A DNA stretch of 64,000 nt from Lamellibrachia columna. Taxonomy: Eukaryota; Annelida; Polychaeta; Sabellida; Siboglinidae. The translations under genes and the position numbers were made by a program. This document shows, piece after piece, positions 12,201 through 23,905 of the stretch. The stretch is taken from the NCBI GenBank assembly GCA_963662155.1, contig OY759270.1:53962374-54026373 (forward strand). The letters run 5' to 3'. Under the pieces are notes generated by a model, which worked only from the letters and a program-made list of their open reading frames with translations, did not search any database and had not been told where the DNA came from. The stretch's first letter is position 1. Each line of letters opens with the position of its first letter.

Positions 12201-14250
12201 TTACGACTTTCCGGTATTGGCGTGCATTGTAGAACATTGCATGGATGTTGCAGATGCCGGTTACACAGAGAATACGTGGCTGCAATACACAGCCAATGTC
12301 CTGAAGCAGCCATCACCCGTCCTTCCGTCGTGTCAAACGACTCCAACCAGTCACCGCAGCAGACCCCCACTCTATCAGGTGACGCCTGACAAGAACACTG
12401 TCCAACCAGTAACTGCTATTAAATATGAAAATGGCCACCAGGTGATGCCACCTGTGAATGATGTGCAGAATGGGGGCAAGGAAATGCGAGATCATGCGAT
12501 GTTCGTGAATGCCAACAAGTGGATCGTGCCAAAGAGGGAGATGTCGCCGTGCACAACTGATAGTCCTGCTGAAGTCCACAACAAGTTCACACTGAGGGTG
12601 CCTACAATACCATGTCACTTTCCGCAGAACCAGACGTCAGTCACTAGTGACGTGTCATCCCCTGTCACTCCCAGGTCAAAGACGCCCCCGGGCCCGGGCA
12701 TGGACCAGTCCCTGCTCAGACGAGCCTTATGTGCCTCAAATGGATCCGCACAACTCTCGGAAGATACAGACGGGGACAGGACACCACCCCACACCCCGTC
12801 ATCTGACGCATCACCATCATCCAACATATGCCCAGAGTGTGGCAAGAACCTGCGCTACCGCTCAAGCTATCGCCGCCACATGCGTCTCCACCAGGGCGTG
12901 TATAGTCACATGTGTGCAGTTTGTCATCGCAAGTTCACTCGCAAGGAGCACTTCCTGCGTCACAAGTGTAACCGTCGTTCTTACTTGCCAAGCCGGTCGG
13001 CTGATAACTTCACTGACACATCGCTACCATCACTCGTAGACAAAGTGCTGCGAGTTGAATACCCGTCATCAGTCCCACCTTCTCCTGACAAGCAGAACAC
13101 ACCAGTGAGCGTGTCTGACTCATCGGTGGAGGGAGAGAGTCTTGAAGAACAAGACATGGCTGAAGATCTCAGTAAACTAGCCAGCGTACCAGTGAAGAAT
13201 GAACCTTCCTTCGCCAATGGGCAATCCTGCCAAGTACCCATGGCTGAGTCACGACGCAAACGAACCATTCCAAGGAAAGTCATTCCACCCAAGAGCGACA
13301 GCAATTGCCAGTTTGTTGATGGCCTCAGCAATGATGACGATGATGATGACGATGATGATGACTTCTTCAAACTACAGATCTGTGAGGAGACTCCACCACA
13401 ACCGGTCGAAAACTCCCCAACAGATTCTGGATATGAAAAGTATGTTGACAGCAAAGCTGTGAAGAAGCTTGAGACTTGTTGGGAGAAGGAAGAGGGGAAG
13501 GAGAACAAGGGACAATCCTTGTTCCCGGTCTCTGATAACGATTCCTTGCTCACTGACTTCCAGCCGCCGAACCACCCATTTCGCGCCATGACAAAAATGT
13601 CGATGGAGTCGACCAATAAGATCTCGCTAGACACGGGGGAGTATGCCGTGTCGTGCTTCGATGCCGACAGGCCAGGTGGCACGAACGCCCTCAATGCATT
13701 CATCAAGGTCGTCAAGCAGGGAAACTACTTGAAGCTGCGCAAACAGGCCCAGATGATCGGTGACCAGCTGTGCTTTGTGTGTCCCAACTGCAGCAAAGTG
13801 TTCCATCGCAGCTCCAACTTCTCTCGCCACATGCGCATCCACCGTGGTGTCTACAGCTACGTGTGTCCCACGTGCAGTCGCGGCTTCTTTCGCAAGGAAC
13901 ATTTCCAGAAGCACAAATGCTACCGCCGCGGCATGTCGCACATCTGGGACCGCAAGACCAAGATCGACATGCAGATAGAGAAGGCGGGTGAGCCGGCACT
14001 GCCCCTTGGTGAGTCAAGTGACATGCCGATGCTGCCACCAGGTGACATGCCAGTGCTACCCCCTGGTGAGCTGCATCAACCAGTGGCGCCACCTGTGCTC
14101 ACCAGAATGCTGGACGACGTGGGGGTGAGTGGGGGGTATGGAGCAGTCCACGAGTACCCCAGTCCAGTCTGTCTGTCCCCTGACATGCCTTGTCTGCAAG
14201 CCAATGATAGCGAAGGGGCGATTCACGAATGCAGTCAGGTCGTAGTCTGA
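8105..14250 (+). CDS. C2H2 zinc-finger protein with two paired-finger modules (two-exon gene model)
   Basis: Joining 8105-8246 to 12233-14250 gives 2160 nt, about 719 residues, with intron phase 1 on both sides. It is probably a nuclear, sequence-specific DNA-binding regulator, inferred from its fingers only. Module 1 (about residues 247-293) and module 2 (564-610) each hold a canonical finger (C-x2-C-x12-H-x3-H), a GVYS linker instead of TGEKP, and a second finger ending EHFxxHKC, so the module looks duplicated. Between them is a long low-complexity stretch with Ser/Pro-rich parts, ten consecutive Asp (about 415-424) and KRTIPRKV-type basic patches. The C terminus repeats DMPxLPPG. The N-terminal exon (LQHLKEGFTALVNQ, ILPAFMLWLDLKL) looks like an amphipathic helical domain that I cannot name. 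I do not recognise an orthologue. A NAG acceptor at 12254 is an in-frame alternative (about 712 residues). Confidence 0.85.
9052..9510. repeat. Tandem duplication (~260-bp unit) ending in TA microsatellites
   Basis: Unit 1 begins at about 9052 and unit 2 at about 9314; both carry TCCTAGGCTAAGGAAAAATT, ACACAGTTTTATTTGTACTT and AATTAACTATTATTCATTCA, each followed by a (TA)n tract (about 9200-9280 and 9463-9505). They differ by a few substitutions. Confidence 0.85.
10742..11205. repeat. Dispersed direct repeat pair
   Basis: GGAACAGTGACATCATCTGA followed by a GCTGAACACATGC-type word occurs at about 10751 and 11119, and both copies continue into a GTGTTGTT-containing AT-rich stretch. Copy length is about 85 bases. 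Origin is unknown. Confidence 0.6.
11441..11945 (-). mobile_element. LINE 3' end fragment, family B
   Basis: The reverse strand codes 117 codons of a LINE ORF2 C terminus: MIPELRDLSYEECLKECGL, then RRLRGDQIEVFKILNGYE, RTRGHEVKLVK and INEWNKLS. This block follows the reverse-transcriptase domain in CR1/Jockey-type elements. It is 5'-truncated and lies in the intron of the zinc-finger gene in antisense orientation. Confidence 0.88.
12233..14250 (+). CDS. Zinc-finger gene, coding exon 2
   Basis: It starts after GCATTGTAG (pyrimidine-rich GCTTGTTTTTTTACGACTTT upstream) in phase 1 and runs open to TGA at 14248-14250. The open frame extends upstream to an ATG at 12115, but that part crosses the acceptor and lacks coding character, so I do not use it. 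Zinc ligands of module 1 start at 12829 and of module 2 at 13780. Confidence 0.88.
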
Positions 14251-17200
14251 GCAGTTTTATAACTAATTATTCATAATGATCTCGTCATGTATCTGCTACC
14301 CAAATTGTCTCATTATCATTTGTTAAGTCTTATTTATTATGACATTGTAAGCTCATGTGTGCAGCTGTTTGTGTTCCCTTTTAAAGTCATAGTTATGGTT
14401 GTAAGACTTAAAAAATTCCATAGCATAATTTAATCTGTCACTACCGTAGCCACTTTGTGCTTCCGGTGGTTGATGTGTGTAATTTACACATAAGTGTATT
14501 GTTTACGTTGCTATATATTATTGTACTTTTGTAATTTATTTGCTTAATACATAGTTAAATTTTAAAGATGTATTTTAATTGACCACGTTATTGGTCAAAT
14601 ATTCCTTTTGGGATACGGATGTCGACTTTATGAATTTGGTATTTAATACACTTGTGTGGTGGTTATTATGTGTAAGCTTTGCTTTTTAAATCAAAGGAAG
14701 AATGTTTTTGGATTCTTTGATGTGACCTGCTTGTGACTTGTCGTTGTTTGTATAAGATGTATCGTTTGTAATTTGTGTGTGTAGGACTGTTCGCAGTGAA
14801 ACTAGAATTGATCTCGGAGGGGTTTTTGAAGCATCTACTTTGGTGGTTTGTGCTCAAAGTAGTGTTTTAGTTTCTTCCATGTGAAAAGTGTTCTCAATTG
14901 AGTATCAGACCATTGCCGTATTCTGCTACGACTCATGGTTTATGGTAGGATTTTTACATAGTTGCATTACGAGGCAGGTTGTTTTATATGAACTGGTAAA
15001 CAGGTTTTGTGGTCCGTCCAACAAATCATCTATTTTGCTTGGTGAAGCCACATCAGAAGTCAATTTTCTCATGTTGTTTGTGAAAACTTGATGCCCTGGC
15101 ACTGTTTATGTTTTTAATTCAGTGGTATCCCTCAGAGGGCGCCACTCATAATTTTGCATCAGCCAGTGGTGTCTTCTGAGATTTATAAAAGTTATAGGTA
15201 TATAATTTCTTTTTCTAAAATTTCTTTCGTGGCTCTATATGGTCATTTCTAGAAGTCAGCCTATATGTTAGGTTATTTGCCAGGGTTTTGTCATAGTTAC
15301 GCTGTATGATAGTAAGTAAGTAAACATAAATAGTTGTGTCAAGTCCGTTATTATTTAACTTCATGCAACACTTCATACCATTTCATGTGTATTTTTATCT
15401 ACAATGTTCCTTGTCAAGTTTCTTGATAAACATTTTTAGCATCGGGACCATGGGTCTTATATTTATTAATTTAAAATCATTTTATGATATGCATGTTGTA
15501 ATTATTGTCCAATATTATTTCACAGAAACACCTGTAAGTGTTAAATCGAGACCAGGTCTATATCAAGAGTCATAGCGACATAGACATATTAAGTGCCTGT
15601 ATATACTTCTGTTGGTATATATATATATATATATATTGCTGTTAATGTACGTGCATCGTGTGTGTAGATGTGTGTGAACTGCCACTTAGTTTGGCAACCA
15701 GTCAAAGTGAATCATTCCTACGTTTTATTTTCTCTAGTACATAGCTATGTTGAATTAGATAATGCCGGCTCATGTTGCCAATGCCGAGCAAGTTTTTCTT
15801 GGTAGTGCAGGCATCAGACTGCCTGGCGTTTGTGTCGATGATCTCACTGGCCGTGCCGCCAGCACAAGGAATCAGCCACTGCGTGGCGCTAGTGTTTGTG
15901 TGTACGTGCGATTTTTGCATTGTTCTGTAATTCTGCTTTCGATAACTGTGCGCACTTTCTTGGGATGTATCGGTGATATGATGGCAGCCTCTACATGTGT
16001 GGCTAGGCGTGGTAGGTTGGATAGTTTAAGTTGGCCTCTTACATAAGTTGGTTTGTGGGCATGTGTTGATTGTAAACCAGATTGGTTGACATGCTTTCTG
16101 CAGTTGGGCCAAACTTCATTTGTACCTTGGTTTAGAATTATTGGTTTTGAGAATCGTAAATGAACCTTTTTACGGATGTTTATGCTGGCAGTTTATTTAA
16201 ATATTCCAAATCCATATGGAAGCTCCTTTTACTCTGTTTTTAAACAACTGAACACACATTCTTGAATCAACATTTCAGTTATCTTTTAGCTAAATACCTA
16301 ATTATGGCCTTTTGATAAAAACAACAGTGGAGTCATGTTTCTGATTATGAATTGCAAAGATTTATGTGTGAAAATAAAATGTGCACTAACAATTAACACC
16401 TATCTGCGCATGTTTTCCTGTAAACCAAAGGTTTGGCCTCACTGTAAAATGGTGTCTGTCTGATAAATGTATGTTTTCCAATGGAACTAGTTGATTCAGA
16501 ATATCAGGTCTCTGCAGTTCGCATAGTCACGAACTGTGTATGACCTCGCGTTATTTTAATCACTCATTTTCTATTTAAGCTTCCAGCATGAAGATCTCAT
16601 TTTTGTGGTTTTTGTTTCGCTTACTGAACTGCTTTTTAAGTTATTTGAGAGCCCCTATAGTATGGGTAGCTGGTATTGGTGATTTGTTGAGTGCGGTATA
16701 TGTCTAGCCTGTGATGAGCACACTAAACTCAAGACACTAAACTCAAGACACTTACTCATTGTGGCCGTTTGTTTGTTGTCAACATATTTTTCATATGACA
16801 TTATTTCACCTGATTTCACAATGTTTGTCACAGGGTGTACACGACCAGGTGCTCTTATGAGAGTACCGTTTTTGGATTCAGATTTGTACTAGTTGATGCA
16901 TATTTTCGTATGTTGTGAAATATTTTTGGAAATTTTTAATACAGCGTTTCTTATGACCAATTTCATTTTAGAAATTTACATGTTGGGATATGTGTATGTG
17001 TGCACATTTATTTTCCAAGTTCAGCCTGTCCCGTGGACAAAGCCAGCTATAGTTATGTAAAAAAGCTTTCCATTTTCCATTAAACTTTGTGAAACTCACT
17101 TGCTGTGTTGATCTTTTTATGGACATGCGTGTTACATTTTCCACGTGTGAACAGACTTGGGGGTCAATTACATTATAGCAATTGCAGTTACACACCGATT

Positions 17201-17750
17201 CCAAATACCAATTCCAATTACACTTAAAAAATACCAATTACCAATTCCATATCGAAAGAACAGTTTGTGAACAGAGCAACCGAAGACATACTCAGTGCAA
17301 AAAATAACATTTTAGAGCAGCTTTTTTCTACATGTTATGGTGCATAATGGCAAACAAATATGATATAATTTACCCAAAGTCTGTGAGTACCAGTGAACCC
17401 AGGTGTCAGATTTAATGTCAGTTAAGCAATGTTTATTATTAATTAAAGATGTTCCCTAATAGTATTGATAATAAAAGGGCACGAAAGGGTGGCATATTCT
17501 TCCAAAACACAATCTGCAAATGTCCACCAAAGTTTTCATTTAAGATCAGATACATTTATTCAGTAGGTACTTCAACATTACATTAAATGTCACGATAGAC
17601 CATTGACAATTATTTAAATTAAATAACATCCCAAGGAACACAGACCATTTTATTAGTATATCTTTATTAGATCCAAAGATATTACACAATACAAAGGATT
17701 AGGCAGTTTCTGATCGGTTTACAATCTCTATCTTAAGTCGTCAAAAGTTG
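14251..17750 (+). other. 3' UTR and downstream region of the zinc-finger gene
   Basis: No further exon is recognised. A candidate poly(A) signal AATAAA lies at 16373-16378, which would imply a 3' UTR of about 2.1 kb; earlier non-canonical signals are possible. A short TA tract lies at about 15619-15637. A CAATTCC-type word cluster recurs at about 17190-17250. Confidence 0.4.
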
Positions 17751-17899
17751 AAAGAGTACGTTGAGTATCTAAGGAGGATCAGTGAGCTTAAGAATGGTGG
17801 GACTTCAGGTGGCGCCGAAATGAAATTATATTTCCTGCTGTCTTAAAGCAAAAAGGAAGTGAGTTTGGCATTTATTTAAAATCTGCTCTCAATCACCCA

Positions 17900-18480
17900 A
17901 TGGAAAACAACAAGGAGGCATTCCATGGGTTAGTTTAAAGAGCGATAACTGGAAGGCACATTGGGCAGAATACAGACGGGAAACACCCGAAAAGACCAGA
18001 GCTAGTATGACTTTGTTATGATAAAAGAGAGGGTGTTTATGGGGGACTCCACACTGAGAAAGAAACTAAACAAGGACGACGACATGACAGTTTGTTTACC
18101 AGGGACGATTTATGTCACGGATTTGCCCAGTAATGGAAGGACGGGTGTTAGGAATATCGAACTTGTAGGAGGATGGTGATCAACACTCTGGTTCAGCAGC
18201 TATTTATGGAGGAGCGAGCTCGATACTTACGAGTACTGGTACAAGCAGTTGAGATGCCCCACAAAGGACACGAGGCCAACAGGACATATACAACGGAAAA
18301 GACTAGTCCAGGAACATCTGAAGCTGGATTTAAGTGCGTCTGCCAAAATGCAAGTAAACAAGAAAAACGAATGAGACATTACGATAAGTCATTGACCCTC
18401 AGATAATAGGTGTAACTGAATCATGGGGCAACAAAGACATATCAGATGTTGACAAGTTATGAAGTTATGCAGTGGGGGTG
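17900..18480 (+). mobile_element. Decayed LINE fragment with SGNH-like and endonuclease pieces
   Basis: Around 18010-18170 the + strand reads IKERVFMGDSTLRK and TVCLPGTIYVTDLPS, resembling the GDS block and following strand of SGNH-hydrolase domains found in some CR1-type LINE proteins. About 18395-18470 reads PQIIGVTESWGNKDISDVD, typical of an apurinic-like endonuclease domain. Stops and gaps break it throughout. Confidence 0.6.
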
Positions 18481-18529
18481 GGAGTGGTCAAGACCTAAAA
18501 AACACTTATAAAATTTCGACCAATAAATA

Positions 18530-19483
18530 AAATTAACATAAATACATGTACACTTCATGATGATCTTGCAAATTTTTATCGTTTGATCCAATCTAAATCT
18601 ATGCTAGCTTGTTAATCAGTACCATGAAACATTAAATAAACGTCTGGATAAACATGCTCCTAAACAAACTAAGAGTGTACAAATTCGCCCTCCATTGCCA
18701 AGGATGTCTCTAGAAATAGTTGTAGCAAAATGTCGTCATCGATATCTTGAAAGAATTTTTCAATGCAGGGCGGAGTTGTTCCACGGGATTTCAAACAAGT
18801 TCTTGTAAATTCTCTTATTAAAAAACAAACTCTGTGTAAAAATTACCTAAAGAATTATTGTCCTATCTCCAATCTCAGTTTTCTATCAAAAATACTGGAA
18901 AAGGTAGTCGCTAATCGCCTTCATGAACATATTTATAAACATCACTTATCAAATGATCTACAGTCTGCTTATAAATGATTCCACTCTACCGAAACGGCTC
19001 TTCTCAAGATGCACAATGATATAGTTGACAACATGGACAATAGCAAAGTCACAGCACTCACTTTACTAGATCTCTCAGCTGCTTTCGATACGATTGATCA
19101 TTTAATCCTTTTACAACGCCTTCATAGACACAGTCTAGCACAGCTCTTCAGTGGTTCAAATCATATTTTTAAGATGTACACCAAAGCATTAACATATCTG
19201 GCACACTATCTTGCCCACAACGCTTTCCATTCGGAGTGCCGCAAGGATCCATCATTGGCTTTGTTCTGTTTAGCTTATATACTACGTCTCTCAGCCAAGT
19301 CATTACTAATCATACTCTCAGTCGTCACCTGTATGCTGATGACACACAGGTTTACATATCACTTTCACAATCAAATGCACACGAATCTATTTCTACTTTA
19401 AGTGATTGTCTCACTGATATTTTGTTTTTGGTGGAATTAAGTAAGCTAAAGCTTAATCCAGAAAAAAACAGTCCTTATTATTG
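18530..19483 (+). mobile_element. Decayed LINE reverse transcriptase (family C, CR1/L2-like)
   Basis: The + strand reads, in broken frames, LSFLSKILEKVVANRLHEHI, STETALLKMHND, TLLDLSAAFDTIDHLILL, FGVPQGSIIG and HLYADDTQVYISL, i.e. RT motifs in order including the YADD catalytic box. There is a stop after LQSAYK and at least one frameshift around 19220. A second copy of the same family is at 51165-52165. Confidence 0.9.
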
Positions 19484-20289
19484 GAGGGTGTATAGTGGGG
19501 CGGCATAAACTAATGATGTGGAGGGTGTATAGTGGGGCGGCATAAACTAATGATGTGGAGGGTGTATAGTGGGGCGGCATAAACTAATGATGTGGAGGGT
19601 GTATAGTGGGGCGGCATAAACTAATGATGTGGAGGGTGTATAGTGGGGCGGCATAAACTAATGATGTGGAGGGTGTATAGTGGGGTGGCATAAACTAATG
19701 ATGTGGAGGGTGTATAGTGGGGCGGCATAAACTAATGATGTGGAGGGTGTATAGTGGGGCGGCATAAACTAATGATGTGGAGGGTGTATAGTGGGGCGGC
19801 ATAAACTAATGATGTGGAGGGTGTATAGTGGGGCGGCATAAACTAATGATGTGGAGGGTGTATAGTGGGGTGGCATAAACTAATGATGTGGAGGGTGTTT
19901 AGTGGGGCGGCATAAACTAATGATGTGGAGGGTGTATAGTGGGGCGGCATAAACTAATGATGTGGAGGACGTATAGCGGAGCAGCATAAACTAATGATTT
20001 AGAGGGTGTATAGCGGGGTGGCATAAACTAATGATGTGGAGGGTGTATAGTGGGGCGGCATAAACTAATGATGTGGAGGGTGTATAGTGGGGCGGCATAA
20101 ACTAATGATGTGGAGGGTGTATAGTGGGGCGGCATAAGCTAATGATGTGGAGGGTGTATAGTGGGGTGGCATAAACTAATGATGTGGAGGGTGTATGGCG
20201 GGGCGGCATAAACTAATGATGTGGAGGGTGTATGGCGGGGCGGCATAAATTAATGATGTGGAGGGTATATAGTGGGGGGGCATAAACTA
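19484..20289. repeat. 37-bp satellite, ~22 copies
   Basis: The unit is 37 bp with core GTATAGTGGGGCGGCATAAA followed by CTAATGATGTGGAGGG. Copies are near-identical, with more variants at the 3' side (about 19970-20010 and 20190-20289). The array begins directly after the LINE RT fragment. Confidence 0.95.
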
Positions 20290-20742
20290 AAAAATATATA
20301 AACATTGTGCATTTTGCAACAAAAGTACCAAATTTGGGTGTAGGACCTTATATTATGAACACATTTGGATATTGAGCTGTCACAGGTTTGGCCCCTGACG
20401 GCTGTAGCAGCCTGCGGTTACTGTTATTTTACATACCTGCTCAACTGGGGAGGTCTGCGGGTTGACAGTGGAGGTTAATTCACTTACAAAGGTCCAAGGG
20501 TGCTTAGGGAAGAGCTAATTATTTGGTTTGTACAGAAAAAAATTGGACTAATTAGTTTAATTAGGTACTGAGGTACCCAATGGAAGCCAATAGTGAATGT
20601 AGATAACAATAACTGGCACGTGGTAGCAGTAGCAGTAGCAGTAATAGTTGCAGTAGCAGTAGTAGTTGTAGTAATACAGACACCAGTGGTCACATGTAAG
20701 AGGGATAACAGCTGGGGCGGTGCAGCAGTACACGAACTAGTC
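20290..20742. other. Intergenic with a GTAGCA-type microsatellite
   Basis: Imperfect GTAGCAGTA/GTAGTT repeats occur at about 20620-20675. Nothing else is recognised. Confidence 0.5.
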
Positions 20743-21440
20743 ACACTCCTCTCTCTCCCTTCTTGCCACCCTATCCCTCTTACATTGTGCTTTCATGTTC
20801 TTACATTCTTTCTATTCACCTCTGACTTACCTTCATACCCCTTCTTGCATTCTCCCTGTCCGTCGTATCCCTACCCCTTCTCCGTTATAGTCCCAGTTAC
20901 TTCCCTATCACACCTTACCTCCTCCTACCACCCCTCTCCCTTTGTACATTTTCTCTTTCCTGCCTCTCCCTTCTCAGTTTCACCATTCCCCCTCACTTCC
21001 CTTCCTCTCCCTTCGTGTATTCTCCTCCCCCATACTTACATTTTCAATTCAAAAATATTCTTCTCCCTGTACCTTTTTATAGTCTCCCTTTCTCCCCTAT
21101 TGAAGTATCACTTCCTTCTTCCCTTCTCTCGTCTTACTTTTTCTCTTGCCATAATTTCCAATCTTCCTTCCCTACCTCTTCTCCATCTATATCCCGCTCC
21201 ATCACTTCCACTCATACATGCTAGCTTTTCCGTTACATTTTCCACCTTGTATAATTATCTTCCCATCGTCTCCGCAACGTTTCCCCTCCTCTTGTCCATA
21301 CACCAAGGCAACCCTGTCCAAACCGTCCATCCCTTCGTCACTACTGGAACATCCGTCCCCTAGCTACTATTCCTTCTCCCTTCAGTTCTACCCACTCCCT
21401 TCTACCATTCAAATATCCCTGCCTCCCACCCTTCCTGGTT
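20743..21440. repeat. Pyrimidine-rich (CCTT/CTCC) low-complexity tract
   Basis: About 700 bases dominated by C and T on the + strand. Long open frames here (up to 256 codons) are Ser/Pro/Leu/Phe strings with no domain, so I treat them as composition artefacts. Confidence 0.8.
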
Positions 21441-21458
21441 TGTCCTTCTGCTATGTGC

Positions 21459-21636
21459 ATAGTAGTGGTGGTGGTGGTGGAGGTGGTGATGGTGGTGGTG
21501 GAGGTGGAGGTGGTGGTGGTGGAGGTGGTGATGGTGGTGGTGGTGGTGGTGGTGGAGGTGGTGGTGGTGGAGGTGGTGATGGTGGTTGTGGTTGTGGTGG
21601 TGGAAGTGGAAGTGGAGGTGGTGGTGGTGGTGGTAA
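21459..21636. repeat. GGT/GGA/GAT trinucleotide microsatellite
   Basis: A run of GGT triplets interrupted by GGA, GAT and TGT. It gives poly-Gly and poly-Val frames on the + strand and poly-Thr on the other. Confidence 0.95.
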
Positions 21637-21640
21637 TGAT

Positions 21641-22998
21641 TGTCAATGGGCCATCAATCACATCCACTCTTACATACACAGTTATATAACGAAGATAAAA
21701 TATACACGTTAAAATAATACATAAACAAAATAAAACATAAATAAATACCTACGTAAAACGTGGCATTATAATAAAATAATTACATTAATATTTTCTATAA
21801 ATAAATCAATTAATTCAATTAAAACCATTGAGTAAAAGCCATTAATTTACGATTTACAATTTTTAAAAATTTAAGAAATTATAAATAAATATATAAATAA
21901 ATTATCAATAAATATATAAATAAATTAATTAATTCAATTAAAACCATTGAGTAAAAGCCATCAATTTACAATTTCTAAAACATCAACATTCATACAGGCC
22001 TGTCAAGTTCAAAATGTTCACAATTACATAGATCTTTCTTGACATGTTTTAAAAACAGTGTTTTAAAACATTCTACAAATTTCGAATTTCATGGGTATTT
22101 GTGAAGCCGCGAGTGTGATGGCCATGCACACTGTTGTTTAGTATGAATACATTTGTAAGGTAAGCCTTGGCAAGCCCGTGTATGATGTTATACATTACTA
22201 TAGATTACAAAATAGTGTTACTGTTGAAACATGTCGTTTGTCTTTAACACTGAGAATTATACGTGCATATTGCTTCATAATTTCATGAACATTCATAAGC
22301 AAAGATTGACCTCAGCTGCCCCATATCACGCACCCGTAGTCAACTATTGGTTGCACCATCCCTGTAATATACAACTTCCGTGCACGTCGTGGCGTTAATC
22401 GTTTCACCTGATTAAACAGGTGCATTCGGCATAGGTAATTTACCCATTTATGCTCTAATGTAAATAACACACATTTATCCCTTATTATTTATTATTGCTA
22501 GGTATGGTTCACATGTATAATTCACAGGAATGGTTCACATGCATGGTTCACATGAATAGTTCACATGCATGGTTCACATATACGGCTCACAGCTGCCTGA
22601 CCTACATGTTTTATTAAACCATTCTGTATACTCTCCGCCTCGAGGTGTGCAGGTGTACAGGTGTATACGCAGGCAAAGAGGCGACACGCTTGAATATACA
22701 CACTACAAAGAACACGGCGACAGTTTGATCATATCTCTCACTGTGCACTTAGACGATACTATCAGTATTTCAAATACATTCAAAACTCCAATAATCTTGT
22801 GTTTAAGAACATATAATGTATATTGCCGTTGGCGTCACAGTATGATTGGCTGTGTGTTGTCCCAAGGTCCACCCGCCTGTGCTTTGAGTGTACTCGTGGG
22901 TAGGGTACTCGGGTCTTGGCGGCCGAGTGAGGTGTTCTCAGCAACAGGAAGGATAGACGAAGCGAAAGAAGAAAGGAATAACAAAAAAAAGAAAGAAA

Positions 22999-23000
<2 letters not shown>
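21641..23000. other. Intergenic, AT-rich to mixed, no gene recognised
   Basis: A short duplication of TTAATTCAATTAAAACCATT occurs at about 21810 and 21930. A 14-15 bp ATGGTTCACATGCA-type repeat occurs at 22503-22585. A 166-codon open frame at 22569-23069 has no recognisable domain and ends in a GA microsatellite (23003-23032). Confidence 0.5.
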
Positions 23001-23035
<35 letters not shown>

Positions 23036-23117
23036 TCTCACGCGGTACGTAATCATCCACGTGAATTAACGAAGTAGAAAACGGGTGCTCACAGTATTCA
23101 ACGTTAAAATGTGCGTT

Positions 23118-23215
23118 GTAGTTCAGAGAGCAGATGTTGTGAGAGTAGATGTTATGTGAGTAGATGTGTGAGCAGATGTTCCATGAGTAGATGTTCTGTG
23201 AGCAGATATCCGTGC
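23118..23215. repeat. Degenerate ~15-bp repeat (AGATGTTxxGTGAGTAG type)
   Basis: About six imperfect copies of a 14-17 bp unit containing GTGAG(T/C)AGATGT. Confidence 0.6.
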
Positions 23216-23336
23216 ACCATTTCCAACCTTTAACAACCCAGCAGGTAAACACATACCATAGCACACGTCCTTATTAAGTTCAAAATATAATATGTCCAAA
23301 CTTGTGCAAGTGCGGTTCAACTGACAACTGTAGCTA

Positions 23337-23355
23337 GTCAGTCAGCCAGCCAGCA

Positions 23356-23414
<59 letters not shown>

Positions 23415-23420
23415 TAGCCA
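23337..23420. repeat. (CCAG)n tetranucleotide microsatellite
   Basis: About 20 copies of CCAG with a few interruptions (CAAG, CTAG). Confidence 0.95.
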
Positions 23421-23755
23421 ACAAGCCAACAAGCCAGCGATGTACTATTGCACTGTATAATAGCGAGCGCCACGCCAGCGAAGCTAGGCAAAGCGATCTA
23501 ATCACAACAACACGCGTATACTTACACTATCACACGTGCATAATGAAGTCATGCTCTAATAAAATAATGTCTATCCTGGCACCGTATAGTCGTGATCTCG
23601 TTGGTCGTCGCCACGGTCTGCCTATGCACCCATACAAGCATACATACACGCACGCACGTACACACTCACGCACGCACGTGCACTCACACTTTTTTCGTAT
23701 ATTGCGCGGCTATAATATTGTAGCATGGTAAAGTAATGGATGACTAAGCTTGCCC

Positions 23756-23824
23756 CCATTTGGCCTCCCCCTTTGGCCCCCCCTTTGGCCTCCCTTTGCC
23801 CCCCCTTTGGCCTCCCCCTTCGCG
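23756..23824. repeat. CCCTTTGGCC-type low-complexity repeat
   Basis: Four to five imperfect copies of a 14-18 bp unit, CCCCCTTTGGCCTCC. Confidence 0.7.
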
Positions 23825-23905
23825 AGATCCTAGATACGCCACTGATTCGAATCTTTATCTTGTGTGCTTTTGACATAATGTCACTTCAGCACGGCGCTCC
23901 TCCCT

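Larger units (their letters stand above)
8247..12232 (+). other. Intron of the zinc-finger gene (~4.0 kb)
   Basis: AT-rich. It holds a tandem duplication with TA tracts (9052-9510), scattered CAATTCC/GGAATTG words (about 8990-9070 and 10200-10290), a dispersed direct repeat pair (10745-10850 and 11117-11205) and an antisense LINE fragment (11441-11945). No other exon is recognised. Confidence 0.7.

Noticed and set aside
12115..12232. Starting the zinc-finger protein at the ATG at 12115
   Set aside because: The stretch 12115-12232 lies over a pyrimidine tract and acceptor, has no coding look, and the phase matches an upstream exon with its own ATG at 8105.
13627..14092. Minus-strand frames of 104-244 codons opposite the zinc-finger exon
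   Set aside because: Antisense shadows of a long, GC-rich coding exon.
20593..21363. 256-codon + strand frame
   Set aside because: Starts in a GTAGCA microsatellite and continues through a C/T-rich tract; Ser/Pro/Leu composition only, no domain and no splice support.
22569..23069. 166-codon frame as a gene
   Set aside because: No recognisable domain, no splice support, ends in a GA microsatellite.
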